Of a stretch of DNA of 64,000 nt, positions 51,176 to 61,119 are shown piece by piece. This stretch comes from Flavobacteriales bacterium. GTDB lineage: Bacteria > Bacteroidota > Bacteroidia > Flavobacteriales_F > PHOS-HE28. The notes beneath the pieces were generated by a model. It saw only the letters and a program-made list of their open reading frames with translations. It searched no databases and was not told the origin of the DNA. The position numbers and the translations under genes were made by a program. The DNA is taken from the NCBI GenBank assembly GCA_016705955.1, contig JADJKO010000001.1, positions 558,001-622,000 on the forward strand. The letters run 5' to 3'. The first letter of the stretch is position 1, and the number at the start of each line of letters is the position of its first letter.

Positions 51176-52105
51176 ATGTCCGATCAATCTGTTGCGCGCC
51201 AACCACTGGTCAGTGTGGTGGTGGTCACGTATCAACACGCCGGCTTCATAGCCCAATGCCTGGATGGGATCCTGATGCAGAAGACCTCCTTCCCGGTGGA
51301 GATCCTGGTCGGCGAGGATGAAAGCACGGATGGCACGCGGGAGATCTGCGCACAATATGCGGCCGAACATCCGGACCGGATCCGGCTCTTCCTGCGTTCC
51401 CGGAAGGACGTGATCCAGATCCTCGGCCGCCCGTCCGGTCGCGCCAACTTCATGCACCTATTAAGTGAAGCCAAAAGCAAATACGTTGCACTTTGCGAGG
51501 GAGACGACTTCTGGACCGACCCGCAGAAGTTGCAGAAGCAGGTGGACTTCTTGGAGGCGCATCCGGATTTCGAGCTCTGCTTTCACCGGGTCCTTGCGCG
51601 ATCCAGGATCCAAGGCAAACCCGACCGCCTGCTTCCGGACAAGGTGACCAAAGAGGAATTCTCCACCGAAGATCTGATCGGGCCGTATTTCATGCACACC
51701 TCGAGCTTGGTGTACCGCCGACCCGACCCGTCGGACCTGCCTGCCTGGTTCAGGACCACCATGAGCGGGGATATCCCGCTGCTCTTCCTGCTTTCACTAA
51801 AGGGCAAGTTCAAGCTTATTGATGGGGTGATGTCCGTTTGGCGCCAACACAACAACAGTGTTTCCGCCCATCACTTGGGTTATGATCGCGTGCGCGGGAT
51901 GATCCATATGTATGAGCTTCTCAACGCACACACCAACTTCAGGTACAATGACCTTTTTCGTTCGGCCTTCATCCTGGAGCTTGGCCAGTTACCTGAAATG
52001 GCGGAGTTGAAGGAACTGCGTCACCAGGTCATGCCGTTCTCGAAGAAGATCCGGTATTTCGTCCGGAACCGCTTCTCTTGGCTACGATCATCCAAGACCT
52101 CATAG
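51176..52105 (+). CDS. GT2 family glycosyltransferase
   Basis: 309 residues from the ATG at 51176, which directly precedes the conserved start PLVSVVVVTYQHAGFIAQCL. VGEDESTDGTREIC and CEGDDFWTDPQKLQKQVDFL (with the DDxW version of the acidic motif) are typical of soluble GT2 enzymes acting on lipid-linked glycans. It adds one sugar to the repeat unit in the cytosol. The upstream in-frame extension to 51041 overlaps the broken sulfotransferase gene. Confidence 0.9.
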   Translation: MSDQSVARQPLVSVVVVTYQHAGFIAQCLDGILMQKTSFPVEILVGEDESTDGTREICAQYAAEHPDRIRLFLRSRKDVIQILGRPSGRANFMHLLSEAKSKYVALCEGDDFWTDPQKLQKQVDFLEAHPDFELCFHRVLARSRIQGKPDRLLPDKVTKEEFSTEDLIGPYFMHTSSLVYRRPDPSDLPAWFRTTMSGDIPLLFLLSLKGKFKLIDGVMSVWRQHNNSVSAHHLGYDRVRGMIHMYELLNAHTNFRYNDLFRSAFILELGQLPEMAELKELRHQVMPFSKKIRYFVRNRFSWLRSSKTS

Positions 52106-52171
52106 CCCACCGGATCCCCTGCCATTCATCACTTGACCCACCAGCCCAAGCACCGTCCTCGCTCAAGACAA

Positions 52172-52984
52172 ATGCTCATGCATCCGAAGGTTTCCATTGT
52201 CGTCACATGCTATAACCTGGGGTCCTATCTCCCAGAGGCCTTGGAGAGCATTGAGGCCTACTCACCCCGGACCGACATCGAGGTGATCATTGTGGATGAT
52301 GGGTCCACGGACGAGGCTACGAACCGTGTACTGGATGCCTTGGATACGGAGCGTTACAGGGTCATCCGCCAGCAGAATACCGGCTTGGGCAAGGCGAGGA
52401 ATAATGGGATCCGCGTGGCACGGGGCGAATACATCATCCCCTTGGATGCGGACAATCAACTGTTCAGCGCCCAGATAAGCCGGACGATCGAGCTGCTGGA
52501 CAGCGATCCAGGGATCGACGTGGTCTATGGTGACCTTCAATATTTTGGTGAACAGTCCGGCCGGATCCTGGTAGGACCTTTCGATTTCGCACGGATGTAT
52601 CGAAAGAACTACATCGATGCGTGCGCCGGCTTTCGGAAAAGCCTGTGGGAACGCTTGGGCGGTTATGATGAGCACATGCCGGTGATGGGCTTTGAGGATT
52701 GGGACTTTTGGTTGAGGGCGTCCGTGTCCGGCGCCCGATTCCGGTACGTGCCCGAAGTATTCTTCAACTACCGTGTGCGCCATGGTTCGATGCTCACGCA
52801 TGCGAACGTGGAGAGGTCGCGCTTGGTGGAATACATCTTCAACAAGCCGGAATTGCGCTTCCTGCATGACCTTCGCTTGGAGCACATGCGCTTGTTGGAG
52901 ATCGCGAGCAAGCCGCCATTGACAGGCAGGGAACATCTGGCCATGGCGAAGGCCTTGTTGTGGGAACGCCTGAGGAAGCGCTGA
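52172..52984 (+). CDS. GT2 family glycosyltransferase
   Basis: 270 residues starting MLMHPKVSIVVTCYNLGSYLPEAL. IIVDDGSTDEATN, the DxD-type LDADNQ and the C-terminal-half motif GFEDWDFWLRAS are intact. An in-frame TTG at 52133 adds only a basic leader, so the ATG at 52172 is preferred. The 27-70 bp before it and the 49 bp after it contain nothing special. Specificity unknown. Confidence 0.9.
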   Translation: MLMHPKVSIVVTCYNLGSYLPEALESIEAYSPRTDIEVIIVDDGSTDEATNRVLDALDTERYRVIRQQNTGLGKARNNGIRVARGEYIIPLDADNQLFSAQISRTIELLDSDPGIDVVYGDLQYFGEQSGRILVGPFDFARMYRKNYIDACAGFRKSLWERLGGYDEHMPVMGFEDWDFWLRASVSGARFRYVPEVFFNYRVRHGSMLTHANVERSRLVEYIFNKPELRFLHDLRLEHMRLLEIASKPPLTGREHLAMAKALLWERLRKR

Positions 52985-53033
52985 CCGATCCTCTTAACAG
53001 CGAAATGGAACGGCCGATAAGGAAGAGATCCGC

Positions 53034-54176
53034 ATGACGCACATTCGCATCGCCATCGCCACGGCCACACCGCACGAGAAGACCGAAACGTTCATCGCCG
53101 CGCACATCGAGCGATTGAAGGAGGTGGTCCTTGTGCTTACCGGCGGTTCATTGCCGGAGGCGGATGGTAAAGGCGATCCGTTGCTCGGTAGCTCGAAGTG
53201 GGCCGTCCTCTTGTTCCAGTTCAAGCATTACATTCTGCGGCAGGATAGGGCTACACAATTGCGCCGCAGGATCATCAAACGTCTCCGCGAACAGCGGGTG
53301 GAACTGGTGCTCGCGGAATACGGGGTGACGGCCATGGGCATCCTGCCGTGTTGCCAGGAACTCGGGATCCCACTCGTGACCTACTTCCTCGGGTTCGATG
53401 CGTACGATCAGGATGTGCTGAAGAGGATGGGCCACTACCAACGCCTGTTCGCCATGACGAGCGGATCCATCGTGGTGAGCCACGCCATGGAGCGGCAGCT
53501 GCTCGCACTTGGATCACCTGCCGACCGGACCGTGGTGATCCCCTGCGGCGTGGACCTTGACCGGTTCAAGGCGACCGACCCGTCGCTTGCGGATCCGACC
53601 TTTCTTGCCGCTGGCCGGTTCGTGCATTCGAAGGCCCCGAACCTGTTGCTGTCCGCCTTCAAGCGCGTCATGGACGCTCGCCCACATGCCAAGCTCATCA
53701 TGGTGGGCGATGGCCCGCTTTGGGAGAGCTGTCACCATTTCGCCAAGGCCGAAGGCATGCTCGGGAACGTGGAATTGGTCGGTCGTTTTGATCATGCGGA
53801 ACTGGCCCGGTTGATGGCCACCTCACGTGCGTTCGTGCAGCACAGCATCAGCGCCTTGACCGGTGATGCAGAAGGGATGCCCGTGGCCGTGATCGAAGCC
53901 ATGTCCACCGGCCTTCCGGTGATCGCCACGCGCCACATGGGTATCGCGGAAAGTGTGGTGCATGGCGAAACCGGCCTGCTCTGTGAAGAGCACGACGTGG
54001 AGACCATGGCCCGCCACATGATCGCCGTGGTGGATGATCCAGCACTGGCCGGGCGGATGGGCGCGGCGGGAAGGATGCGTGCGCAGGAACTGTACGGGAT
54101 GGACAAGAGCATCGGCCACGTGCAGGAATTCCTGGAGAAGGCCGCGCACCGAGCGAAGTTCACTTCGCGATCATGA
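53034..54176 (+). CDS. GT4 family glycosyltransferase
   Basis: 380 residues of the GT-B fold. N-terminal IRIAIATATPHEKTETFIAAHI, middle VIPCGVDLDRF, C-terminal PVAVIEAMSTGLPVIATRHMGIAESV with the nucleotide-sugar-binding E-x7-E motif. Retaining transfer from a UDP- or GDP-sugar is expected. The next gene is a close paralogue, overlapping by ATGA (54173-54176), so this pair arose by tandem duplication. Confidence 0.92.
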   Translation: MTHIRIAIATATPHEKTETFIAAHIERLKEVVLVLTGGSLPEADGKGDPLLGSSKWAVLLFQFKHYILRQDRATQLRRRIIKRLREQRVELVLAEYGVTAMGILPCCQELGIPLVTYFLGFDAYDQDVLKRMGHYQRLFAMTSGSIVVSHAMERQLLALGSPADRTVVIPCGVDLDRFKATDPSLADPTFLAAGRFVHSKAPNLLLSAFKRVMDARPHAKLIMVGDGPLWESCHHFAKAEGMLGNVELVGRFDHAELARLMATSRAFVQHSISALTGDAEGMPVAVIEAMSTGLPVIATRHMGIAESVVHGETGLLCEEHDVETMARHMIAVVDDPALAGRMGAAGRMRAQELYGMDKSIGHVQEFLEKAAHRAKFTSRS

Positions 54177-55312
54177 GCGTCAAGGACCCCATCCGTATCG
54201 CCATCGCCACGCCCAGTGCGAACGCGTGGAGCGAGACCTTCATCGCCGCACACATCAAGCGCTTGCAGGGCGTGCGTGTGGTGCTGGTGGATGGCGACCT
54301 GCCGAACCGGGTGCTGGATGGACCGATGTTGCTGCATCGCCATGGACCACGCCGCATCCTGGACCATGTGCAAGCCCGGCTCATGGGCGGCAACACGCAG
54401 GACCTGCTGCGCAGGCGGATCGCCGCATTGCTCCGTCGTGAACGCATCGATGTGGTCCTGGCCGAATACGGCATCTGCGCCGATGCGCTCGTGGATCCCT
54501 GCACGCGTGCCGGTGTCCCGCTGGTAGCACACTTCCACGGGTATGATGCGCACAAGACGAGCAAGATCGAGGAGATGGGCCACTACCGGCGATTGTTCGC
54601 CTACGCCGCAGCAGTGGTGGCCGTGAGCCGCGCCATGGAACAGCAACTGCTGGCGCTCGGCGCACCGCGTGAAAAGCTCTTCTATAACTGCTATGGGGTG
54701 GATGTGGACCTGTTCACCGCCGGTGATCCCGGCAAGGCCCCGCCACACTTCGTGGCCGTAGGACGATTCGTGGAGAAGAAAGCGCCGGACCTCACGCTCA
54801 CCGCGTTCGGGATCCTGTTGACGCGGTTCCCGGATGCGCGATTGACCATGGTCGGGCAAGGGCCGCTATGGGAAGCGTGCAATGCGCGTGTGCAAACCTC
54901 CGCGTTGCGCGATCGCGTGTCCTTGCCCGGCGTGATGAGTTCTGCGGAGATCGCGGAACTCCTGCGCGGTGCGCGCGCCTTCGTGCAACACAGCGTGCGC
55001 GCGGCGAGCGGGGATAGCGAAGGCACCCCCTTGGCGGTGTTGGAGGCCATGGCCTCGGGGTTGCCGGTGATCGCCACGCGGCACGCGGGTATCGGGGATG
55101 TGGTGGTCCATGGCGAGCATGGCCTGCTCTGCGCCGAATTCGACGTGGCCGGGATGGCCGCCAATATGGAGCGGCTTGCTGGGGATGCGGAACTCGCTGG
55201 TCGCATGGGAACAGCGGCACGCACGCACGTGGAGCGGAACTACCGCGTGGAGGATAGTGTGGCGGCGCTGCAAGTGATCCTCCAACGGGCCGCGTTGAAA
55301 CCAAGCGCGTAA
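54173..55312 (+). CDS. GT4 family glycosyltransferase (paralogue of the preceding gene)
   Basis: 379 residues, similar to the preceding GT4 along its length: IRIAIATPSANAWSETFIAA at the start, YGVDVDLF in the middle and PLAVLEAMASGLPVIATRHAGIGDV at the end. The two must transfer different sugars or make different linkages, since both are kept. The 229 bp that follow (55313-55541) show no gene or clear promoter. Confidence 0.92.
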   Translation: MSVKDPIRIAIATPSANAWSETFIAAHIKRLQGVRVVLVDGDLPNRVLDGPMLLHRHGPRRILDHVQARLMGGNTQDLLRRRIAALLRRERIDVVLAEYGICADALVDPCTRAGVPLVAHFHGYDAHKTSKIEEMGHYRRLFAYAAAVVAVSRAMEQQLLALGAPREKLFYNCYGVDVDLFTAGDPGKAPPHFVAVGRFVEKKAPDLTLTAFGILLTRFPDARLTMVGQGPLWEACNARVQTSALRDRVSLPGVMSSAEIAELLRGARAFVQHSVRAASGDSEGTPLAVLEAMASGLPVIATRHAGIGDVVVHGEHGLLCAEFDVAGMAANMERLAGDAELAGRMGTAARTHVERNYRVEDSVAALQVILQRAALKPSA

Positions 55313-55541
55313 GTTCACGCCCCGGATCAGTCTTAGTTACGCATCCGTATGGAACGGTTCCGCAATAAGGAGGAAGGGCAGGGGAAGTACTGAGGGTGGC
55401 CGCCGCATCGAAAGGATCAATGAACGGTTGCACCTCATCGTCCCATCCAACACTACCGCTGGTATCCTCCGAGCGCCTGTGGATGAAGAGAAGCTGGTAC
55501 GACGCAGTTGACTGTGGATCTTTGCTCGACTGAAGAACGCC

Positions 55542-56543
55542 ATGCCGCCTCGCATTACGATCGTCACACCGAGCTTCCAACAGGCGGCCTATTTAGAGGA
55601 GTGCATCACATCGGTGCTTGACCAAGGGTACCCGGACCTGGAGTACATGGTCATTGATGGTGGAAGCACGGATGGGTCGCGAGCGATCGGAGAACGCTAT
55701 GCCGACCGACTTACGTGGTGGTGCAGCGAGAAGGACAAGGGGCAGGCGCACGCCATCAACAAAGGTCTGGAAAGGGCGACGGGGCGGATCTTCGGTTGGA
55801 TCAACAGTGATGATCTTTTGCTGCCCGGTTCGCTGGAGTACGTGGGAAATGCCTTTGCCAATGATCCAGAGCTTGTGGTGCTGACCGGTGTTCGGCGATC
55901 ACTTCAGCCGGACCATAGTGCGGTTGCCATGCCTCTGGATGACCCGGACGATCCCGATCGCTTGTTCACGGGACCGCTGATCAACCAACAAAGCACCTTT
56001 TTCCGCATGGATGCCATCCGTGAGGCGGGCCTGCTCGAAGCGAAGTTGCAGTGTGTGATGGACTACGAGTTGTGGTTGCAAGTGCTCTTCCGCAGGGGAA
56101 CGACGGGTGTGCGCATCGTTCCGTGGGAACTGGCTGTGTTCCGTGCGCATCCGAATAGCAAGACGGCTACGATGGCGAGCAGGTTCCTGGATGAACAGGC
56201 CTCCATTCTTCACGGACTATGTCTATCCACAGGAGAACAGGCCTTGGCCGATGTGCTGGCCATTGGCCACGCGATAAAGCGCGACCTCCGTGCAATGCCG
56301 GTGGGTCCGGAAAAGGCCCGCCTGGTCCGTGATATGGTTGAGCGCTTTCTACTGAAATGGCATCATACCATCTATTCCGGATCCGATCTTCGGATGATGC
56401 GCTCGTTCCGAAGGGTGATCCCGAACATCGCATCGGAGGATCCGATGATCCGGAAGTGGGTCACCGCATTGGATGATCAACTTCGCGCCACGTCCTGGTT
56501 CTCCTTCCGGTTACCCCGCAAATGGAACCATCTCTTCGGATGA
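55542..56543 (+). CDS. GT2 family glycosyltransferase
   Basis: 333 residues starting MPPRITIVTPSFQQAAYLEE. IDGGSTDGSRAI, the W-NSDD acidic motif in FGWINSDDLLLPGSL and QQSTFFRMDAI are typical of GT2 enzymes with DD in place of DxD. The stop overlaps the ATG of the next gene (ATGA at 56540-56543). Soluble; specificity unknown. Confidence 0.9.
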   Translation: MPPRITIVTPSFQQAAYLEECITSVLDQGYPDLEYMVIDGGSTDGSRAIGERYADRLTWWCSEKDKGQAHAINKGLERATGRIFGWINSDDLLLPGSLEYVGNAFANDPELVVLTGVRRSLQPDHSAVAMPLDDPDDPDRLFTGPLINQQSTFFRMDAIREAGLLEAKLQCVMDYELWLQVLFRRGTTGVRIVPWELAVFRAHPNSKTATMASRFLDEQASILHGLCLSTGEQALADVLAIGHAIKRDLRAMPVGPEKARLVRDMVERFLLKWHHTIYSGSDLRMMRSFRRVIPNIASEDPMIRKWVTALDDQLRATSWFSFRLPRKWNHLFG

Positions 56544-57541
56544 AGCTGAGTGTGGTCGTTCTCGTGTACAACAAGGCACCGTTCCTTCAGGAGTGCTTTG
56601 ATAGTATCCTGTCACAGTCCTTCGGTAATCTCGAATTGATCGTGGTGGATGACCGGAGCACGGATAATGGGTTGGAAGTGCTCAGGGGGATCAAGGACGA
56701 ACGCATGAAGCTGGTTCCCTTGGAACGGAACTTGGGGCCCGGGGGCGCAGCGCAGTATGCCATGGACCTTGCGCAAGGCGAATACATCATCCGCGTGGAT
56801 GCCGATGATATCTGCCTTCCGGATCGCTTCGCCAAGCAGGTGGCCTTCATGGATCGGAATCCCGGACTTGGCGCCAGTGGAGGGCATATGCGTACGTTCG
56901 GGGACGAGAGCGGTGTTTGGCGTTTTCCCGTCGGCCAGGATGCGTGTAAGGCGGAGATCCTGTTCGGGAATCCGGTTGCGCAGGGGACCGCGATCATGCG
57001 CACACGGATCCTGCGTGATCGTAAGATCCGATTCGAGGTGGAGTGGCCACGCATCGGCGAGGACTGGATGCTCTGGGCCCGGCTCCTGCTGCACTGCGAA
57101 TTCGACAACTTGGATGAACCATTGATCATGTATCGCCGAGGTGACCAGAACAGCAGCGTGGGTCTTGACCGTGTGTCCTACCGGAAGGTGATCCTGCGCG
57201 ATGTCTTCCGGGTCTGGGACATTCCCTTGTCGGAGGAACAGTGCGACCTGCATCTCATGAGCTTGCGATCGTTCGTGGATCCACCATCCAGCGAAACGAT
57301 TCTTGCCTTCCGCAATTGGATGGAGGACCTCAGCGCGATGAATCGCGCGCGATCGCTCTTTCCGCAAGAGGCATTTGAGCTACGCTTGCGCCAAGCATGG
57401 GACCAACTCTTCTACTCCGTAGCGCGATCCGGTGTCGGGCCCGCCTTGGCGCATTACCGCTTGGGTCCGGAACGTGATCCGAAGCGATTGATCTATCTGG
57501 CGAAGTACACGATCAGCCGCTGGTTGGGGCGGGTGTCCTGA
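56540..57541 (+). CDS. GT2 family glycosyltransferase
   Basis: 333 residues. MKLSVVVLVYNKAPFLQECF, VVDDRSTDNGLEVL and the acidic motif VDADDICLPDRFAKQV, then GEDWMLWARLLLH. The ATG at 56540 is preferred to the in-frame codon at 56522 because of the ATGA overlap. The next gene is a damaged paralogue, which shows what segment that one has lost. Confidence 0.91.
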   Translation: MKLSVVVLVYNKAPFLQECFDSILSQSFGNLELIVVDDRSTDNGLEVLRGIKDERMKLVPLERNLGPGGAAQYAMDLAQGEYIIRVDADDICLPDRFAKQVAFMDRNPGLGASGGHMRTFGDESGVWRFPVGQDACKAEILFGNPVAQGTAIMRTRILRDRKIRFEVEWPRIGEDWMLWARLLLHCEFDNLDEPLIMYRRGDQNSSVGLDRVSYRKVILRDVFRVWDIPLSEEQCDLHLMSLRSFVDPPSSETILAFRNWMEDLSAMNRARSLFPQEAFELRLRQAWDQLFYSVARSGVGPALAHYRLGPERDPKRLIYLAKYTISRWLGRVS

Positions 57542-57543
57542 AC

Positions 57544-58475
57544 ATGCGTGTGAGCGTCGTCATACCGGTCTACAACAAGGCGCCATTTCTTCAGGAGTGC
57601 TTGAACAGTGTGTTCGCGCAGCGCTTCCCGGAAATGGAAGTGATCGCCGTGGATGATCGCAGCACCGATACAAGTCTTGATCTGCTTCGTTCGATCCAAG
57701 ACCCGCGACTGCGGATCATCGCACTCGAAAAGAACCTGGGTCCTGCCGGTTGCGCACAACGCGGGTTCGATGTGGCCACCGGCGAGTACATCGTGCGGAT
57801 GGACGCGGAGTGGAGCTGCTGCATCAACCGGGTGTGGTGCGGAAGGCCACGTTAAGCGATGCGGAATGTCGCGCAGGCGTGCTGTTCCGCATTCCCATGT
57901 TCCAGCCCACCACCATTTACCGGCGAAGTGTGTTGATCGAACACTCGATCCGCTTCGAGGATCCTTGGCCCCGGTATGGCGAGGACTGGTTGCTGCAACT
58001 GCGTCTTCTGCGCGTCACGCGCATCGCGAACATGAACGAAGCGTTGGTCCGTTACCGGGTCGCTCCGCAGAACCTGGCATCGCAGCGCGGGGACATGCGT
58101 GATCAACGCACGCTCTTCTCTGCCATACTTGAATGGTACGGCCTACCCTATGATGAGGCCCACTTGCGCCAGCACCTGCACGCCGTGAAGTACTACCGTG
58201 AAGCATTGACTCCGAAGGATGTCGCTGACCTGAAGACATACTTGGCCGAGCTTCGCAGGATCGTTGATGCGCGCGCACTGTTCGACAGCACTGACTTCGA
58301 TCGCCAACTGGATCTCGTCTGGAACGACCTCGCTTTTCAGCTGCCGCGTTTCGGCAGGGCTAGCATCATGGCCTACTTGCGGTTGGACCACCGCCGGTCT
58401 TGGCCGAAGCTTCGCTACCTGCTCTCTTCCTTCATCAAGGGTCGTGTCTATCTGCCGGAAGTAGGGGAGGCCTGA
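57544..58475 (+). pseudogene. GT2 glycosyltransferase with internal deletion and frameshift
   Basis: Paralogue of the preceding gene. Frame 1 reads MRVSVVIPVYNKAPFLQECL to GEYIVRMDAE and then stops at 57855. The remainder, from about 57810, continues in another frame: CRAGVLFRIPMFQPTTIYRR, WPRYGEDWLLQLRL, to 58475. Compared with the neighbour, about 30-40 residues, including the second acidic residues of the DADD motif and the LPDRFAKQ region, are missing. This is a real deletion, not a one-base slip, so the gene is most likely inactive. Confidence 0.82.
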
Positions 58476-58508
58476 CCATCCTGTACTTTGCGGCGCAAGC
58501 CGGTTCCC

Positions 58509-59450
58509 GTGAAGGTCAGCGTCATCATTCCGTGTTACAACGTGGCCCAACACGTCGAGGCAGCAGTGCGCTCGGCATTGGATCAGTCGTATGCGGATCT
58601 GGAGATCGTGGCCGTGGATGATGGCAGCACGGATGGGACAGCAGGGATCCTCAAGAGACTGGAGTCGACCACCGATGGGAAGCTCAAGGTGATCTCGCAG
58701 AGCAACGCAGGTGCTTCCGCAGCGCGCAACAACGGCTTGGCCAGTACCACAGGCGTGTGGGTCCAGTTCCTCGATGCGGACGACGTGTTGTTCCCGGACA
58801 AGATCGCGCGGCAGATCGCACTTGCCATGGATCAGCGTGCGGCTGTGATCATCGGCTCCTATCGCAACCGGTATGACGGATCACGATCACCGGAAACCGT
58901 TACGCCGTTGATCGGAGATCCGTGGGAAGCCCTGATCCGCACGCGCATGGGCACCACCAGCGCGAACCTGTTCCGTCGCGATGCCATAGTGAATGCAGGA
59001 GGCTGGGATGCATCGCTCCGGAGCAGCCAGGACTACGAGTTGCTGTTCCGCATCCTGAAGTCCGGTGCGACCGTGGCATGGGATGAAGTGATCGGTTGTG
59101 AGGTGCTCAAGCGGAAGACTGGATCCATCAGCCGGACCAACGAGCGCGAGAACTGGTCGCGCTACCTGGATCTGCGTTGCGCCATGCGCGATCATCTGCG
59201 GCAGGTCGATCCACAACATCACGCGTCCACCATCGCCATCGCCGATCAATATCTGTTCATGGCCATCCGCGTACTTTCGAAGCATGATCGCCAGGCCGCT
59301 TTCGATGCTTTCAAACGCATGCTTCCGGAAGGATTCAAACCGGAACGGAACGTGGCCACGACAAGCAGCTATCAACTCGCCTATCGCCTCTTCGGTTTCC
59401 GCAATGCGGAACGATTGGCCGGTCTCATAAGCGGAACGAGGACATCATGA
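58509..59450 (+). CDS. GT2 family glycosyltransferase
   Basis: 313 residues. VKVSVIIPCYNVAQHVEAAV, VAVDDGSTDGTAGI, FLDADDVLFPDKIARQI and SSQDYELLFRIL are standard GT2 motifs. The GTG at 58509 starts directly before the conserved strand; an in-frame TTG at 58488 is the other choice. Its stop overlaps the next gene (ATGA at 59447-59450), the first link in a chain of four coupled genes. Confidence 0.9.
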   Translation: MKVSVIIPCYNVAQHVEAAVRSALDQSYADLEIVAVDDGSTDGTAGILKRLESTTDGKLKVISQSNAGASAARNNGLASTTGVWVQFLDADDVLFPDKIARQIALAMDQRAAVIIGSYRNRYDGSRSPETVTPLIGDPWEALIRTRMGTTSANLFRRDAIVNAGGWDASLRSSQDYELLFRILKSGATVAWDEVIGCEVLKRKTGSISRTNERENWSRYLDLRCAMRDHLRQVDPQHHASTIAIADQYLFMAIRVLSKHDRQAAFDAFKRMLPEGFKPERNVATTSSYQLAYRLFGFRNAERLAGLISGTRTS

Positions 59451-60031
59451 TCCGCAACCGGCAGGACCTTCAACACTACCTCGAGGCCGATCGACTCGGC
59501 TTGCGACGCGGCACCACATCACCAACGCGGTATGACGAGGTGTGGATCTTCCAACGCCTGCTGCGCCGTGTGGAATTCCTGACGAATACGAGCGGTGGCC
59601 TTTTCCGGAACTTGTTGCGGAAGTACTGGTCGTGGCGCTTGCACGAACAAAGCGTGCGCTGTGGCTTCGAGATCCCATTGAACACCTTCGGGCCCGGACT
59701 TTCCATTGCGCATCGCGGCACCCTCATCGTTCACCCGGATGCACGCATCGGCGCCAATTGCCGGATCCATATCGATGTGGTCATCGGCACACGCCCCGGT
59801 CCACCGCCTGAACCCGTACCGCGTATCGGGAACAACTGCTACATCGGGCCGGGAGCGAAGATCTTCGGCGATGTGGTGCTCGGCGATAACCTCGTGGTCG
59901 GCGCCAACGCGGTGGTGGACCGATCGTTCCCCGAAGGACATATGACCATCGCCGGTGTACCCGCCCGGAAGATCAGTGACACCCCGAGCGATGAATACAT
60001 CATCGCTACCCGAACGCGATCCAACGCATGA
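59447..60031 (+). CDS. Serine acetyltransferase-like hexapeptide-repeat acetyltransferase
   Basis: 194 residues. Left-handed beta-helix region begins near residue 80: GPGLSIAHRGTLIVHPDARI, the His in IAHRGT matching the CysE catalytic segment, then GTRPGPPPEPVPRIGNNCYI, GAKIFGDVVLGDNLVVGANA. In a capsule locus such enzymes usually acetylate a sugar or make an O-acetylated glycan rather than supply cysteine. Coupled by overlaps to the GT2 gene before it and wecB after it. Confidence 0.85.
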   Translation: MIRNRQDLQHYLEADRLGLRRGTTSPTRYDEVWIFQRLLRRVEFLTNTSGGLFRNLLRKYWSWRLHEQSVRCGFEIPLNTFGPGLSIAHRGTLIVHPDARIGANCRIHIDVVIGTRPGPPPEPVPRIGNNCYIGPGAKIFGDVVLGDNLVVGANAVVDRSFPEGHMTIAGVPARKISDTPSDEYIIATRTRSNA

Positions 60032-61119
60032 AGAAACTGCTCGTGGTGGTGGGCACCCGCCCCAATTTCATGAAGGTCACGCGCTTCCGGAACGTGGCGC
60101 GTGCGCAAGGCGGGTTCACCGTGGAACTGGTGCATACCGGACAGCACACCGATGATCGGATGAGCACGGTCTTCTTCGAACAATTCGGCTTGGTACCCGA
60201 TCATTTCCTCACGCTCCCGGATGGCACACCGGCTGCGCGGATGGGACACATCATCGTGGCTTTGGAGGAAGTGATGCGCGCCAGCCGACCAACGGCCGTG
60301 GTGGTGGTGGGCGATGTGGACAGTACGTTGGCTGCGGCCATCGCCGCGAACAAACTCGGGTTGCCGATCGTGCATCTGGAAAGTGGCTTGCGCAGCCGGG
60401 ACATGGGCATGCCGGAGGAAGTGAACCGCATCCTCACCGACCGCATCGCCGATCATTGCCTCGTGACCGAACCGAGCGGAAGGGAGAACCTGATCGCCGA
60501 AGGCGTTGCGCCGGAACGCATCCACATGGTGGGCAACACCATGATCGATACACTGGTCGCATTCGAACCGCGCATCCAAGCCTCCACGGTCCTCGATGAT
60601 CTTGGAATACCGGATGGAGGCCATGTGCTCATGACCATCCACCGCCCCAACAACGTGGACGAACCGGCGCCGCTGGAACGCCTCGTGGACATCATCGCGT
60701 TATTGGTCGCTGATCACCGCGTGGTGTTCCCGGTGCATCCCCGCACCACGCGCAACCTGGAGCGCTTCGGGTTGATGGAGCGGGTACGTGCCTTGCGTGG
60801 CGTGGTGCTCGTTGAACCGCAGGATTATTTCGCCTTCCAGAAGTTGATCGCCACCAGCGCCTTCGTGATCACGGATAGCGGCGGCATACAAGAAGAGACC
60901 ACCTATCGCGGCGTGCCGTGCCTCACGCTGCGTCCGAGCACCGAGCGACCGATCACCGTGACGGAGGGCACGAACACATTGATCACCTTCGATCTGGACG
61001 CACTCGAAATGGCCGTGTCGTCCATCCGCGCGGGGTCGTACAAGAAGGGGAGGATCCCCGACCTATGGGACGGACACGCCACCGAACGGGTCTTCCAAGC
61101 CTTGGATAACGCGCTGTGA
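60028..61119 (+). CDS. wecB: UDP-N-acetylglucosamine 2-epimerase (non-hydrolysing)
   Basis: 363 residues, interconverting UDP-GlcNAc and UDP-ManNAc. GTRPNFMK (9-16), HTGQH (36-40), Asp96 (VGDVDST), Glu118 (LESGLRS), Glu131 (PEEVNR), His205 (TIHRPNNVD) and SGGIQEE are the family's conserved points. No wecC (UDP-ManNAc dehydrogenase) is in the window, so ManNAc itself or another derivative may be used. Starts in the stop of the preceding gene and is overlapped by the next (GTGA). Confidence 0.95.
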   Translation: MKKLLVVVGTRPNFMKVTRFRNVARAQGGFTVELVHTGQHTDDRMSTVFFEQFGLVPDHFLTLPDGTPAARMGHIIVALEEVMRASRPTAVVVVGDVDSTLAAAIAANKLGLPIVHLESGLRSRDMGMPEEVNRILTDRIADHCLVTEPSGRENLIAEGVAPERIHMVGNTMIDTLVAFEPRIQASTVLDDLGIPDGGHVLMTIHRPNNVDEPAPLERLVDIIALLVADHRVVFPVHPRTTRNLERFGLMERVRALRGVVLVEPQDYFAFQKLIATSAFVITDSGGIQEETTYRGVPCLTLRPSTERPITVTEGTNTLITFDLDALEMAVSSIRAGSYKKGRIPDLWDGHATERVFQALDNAL

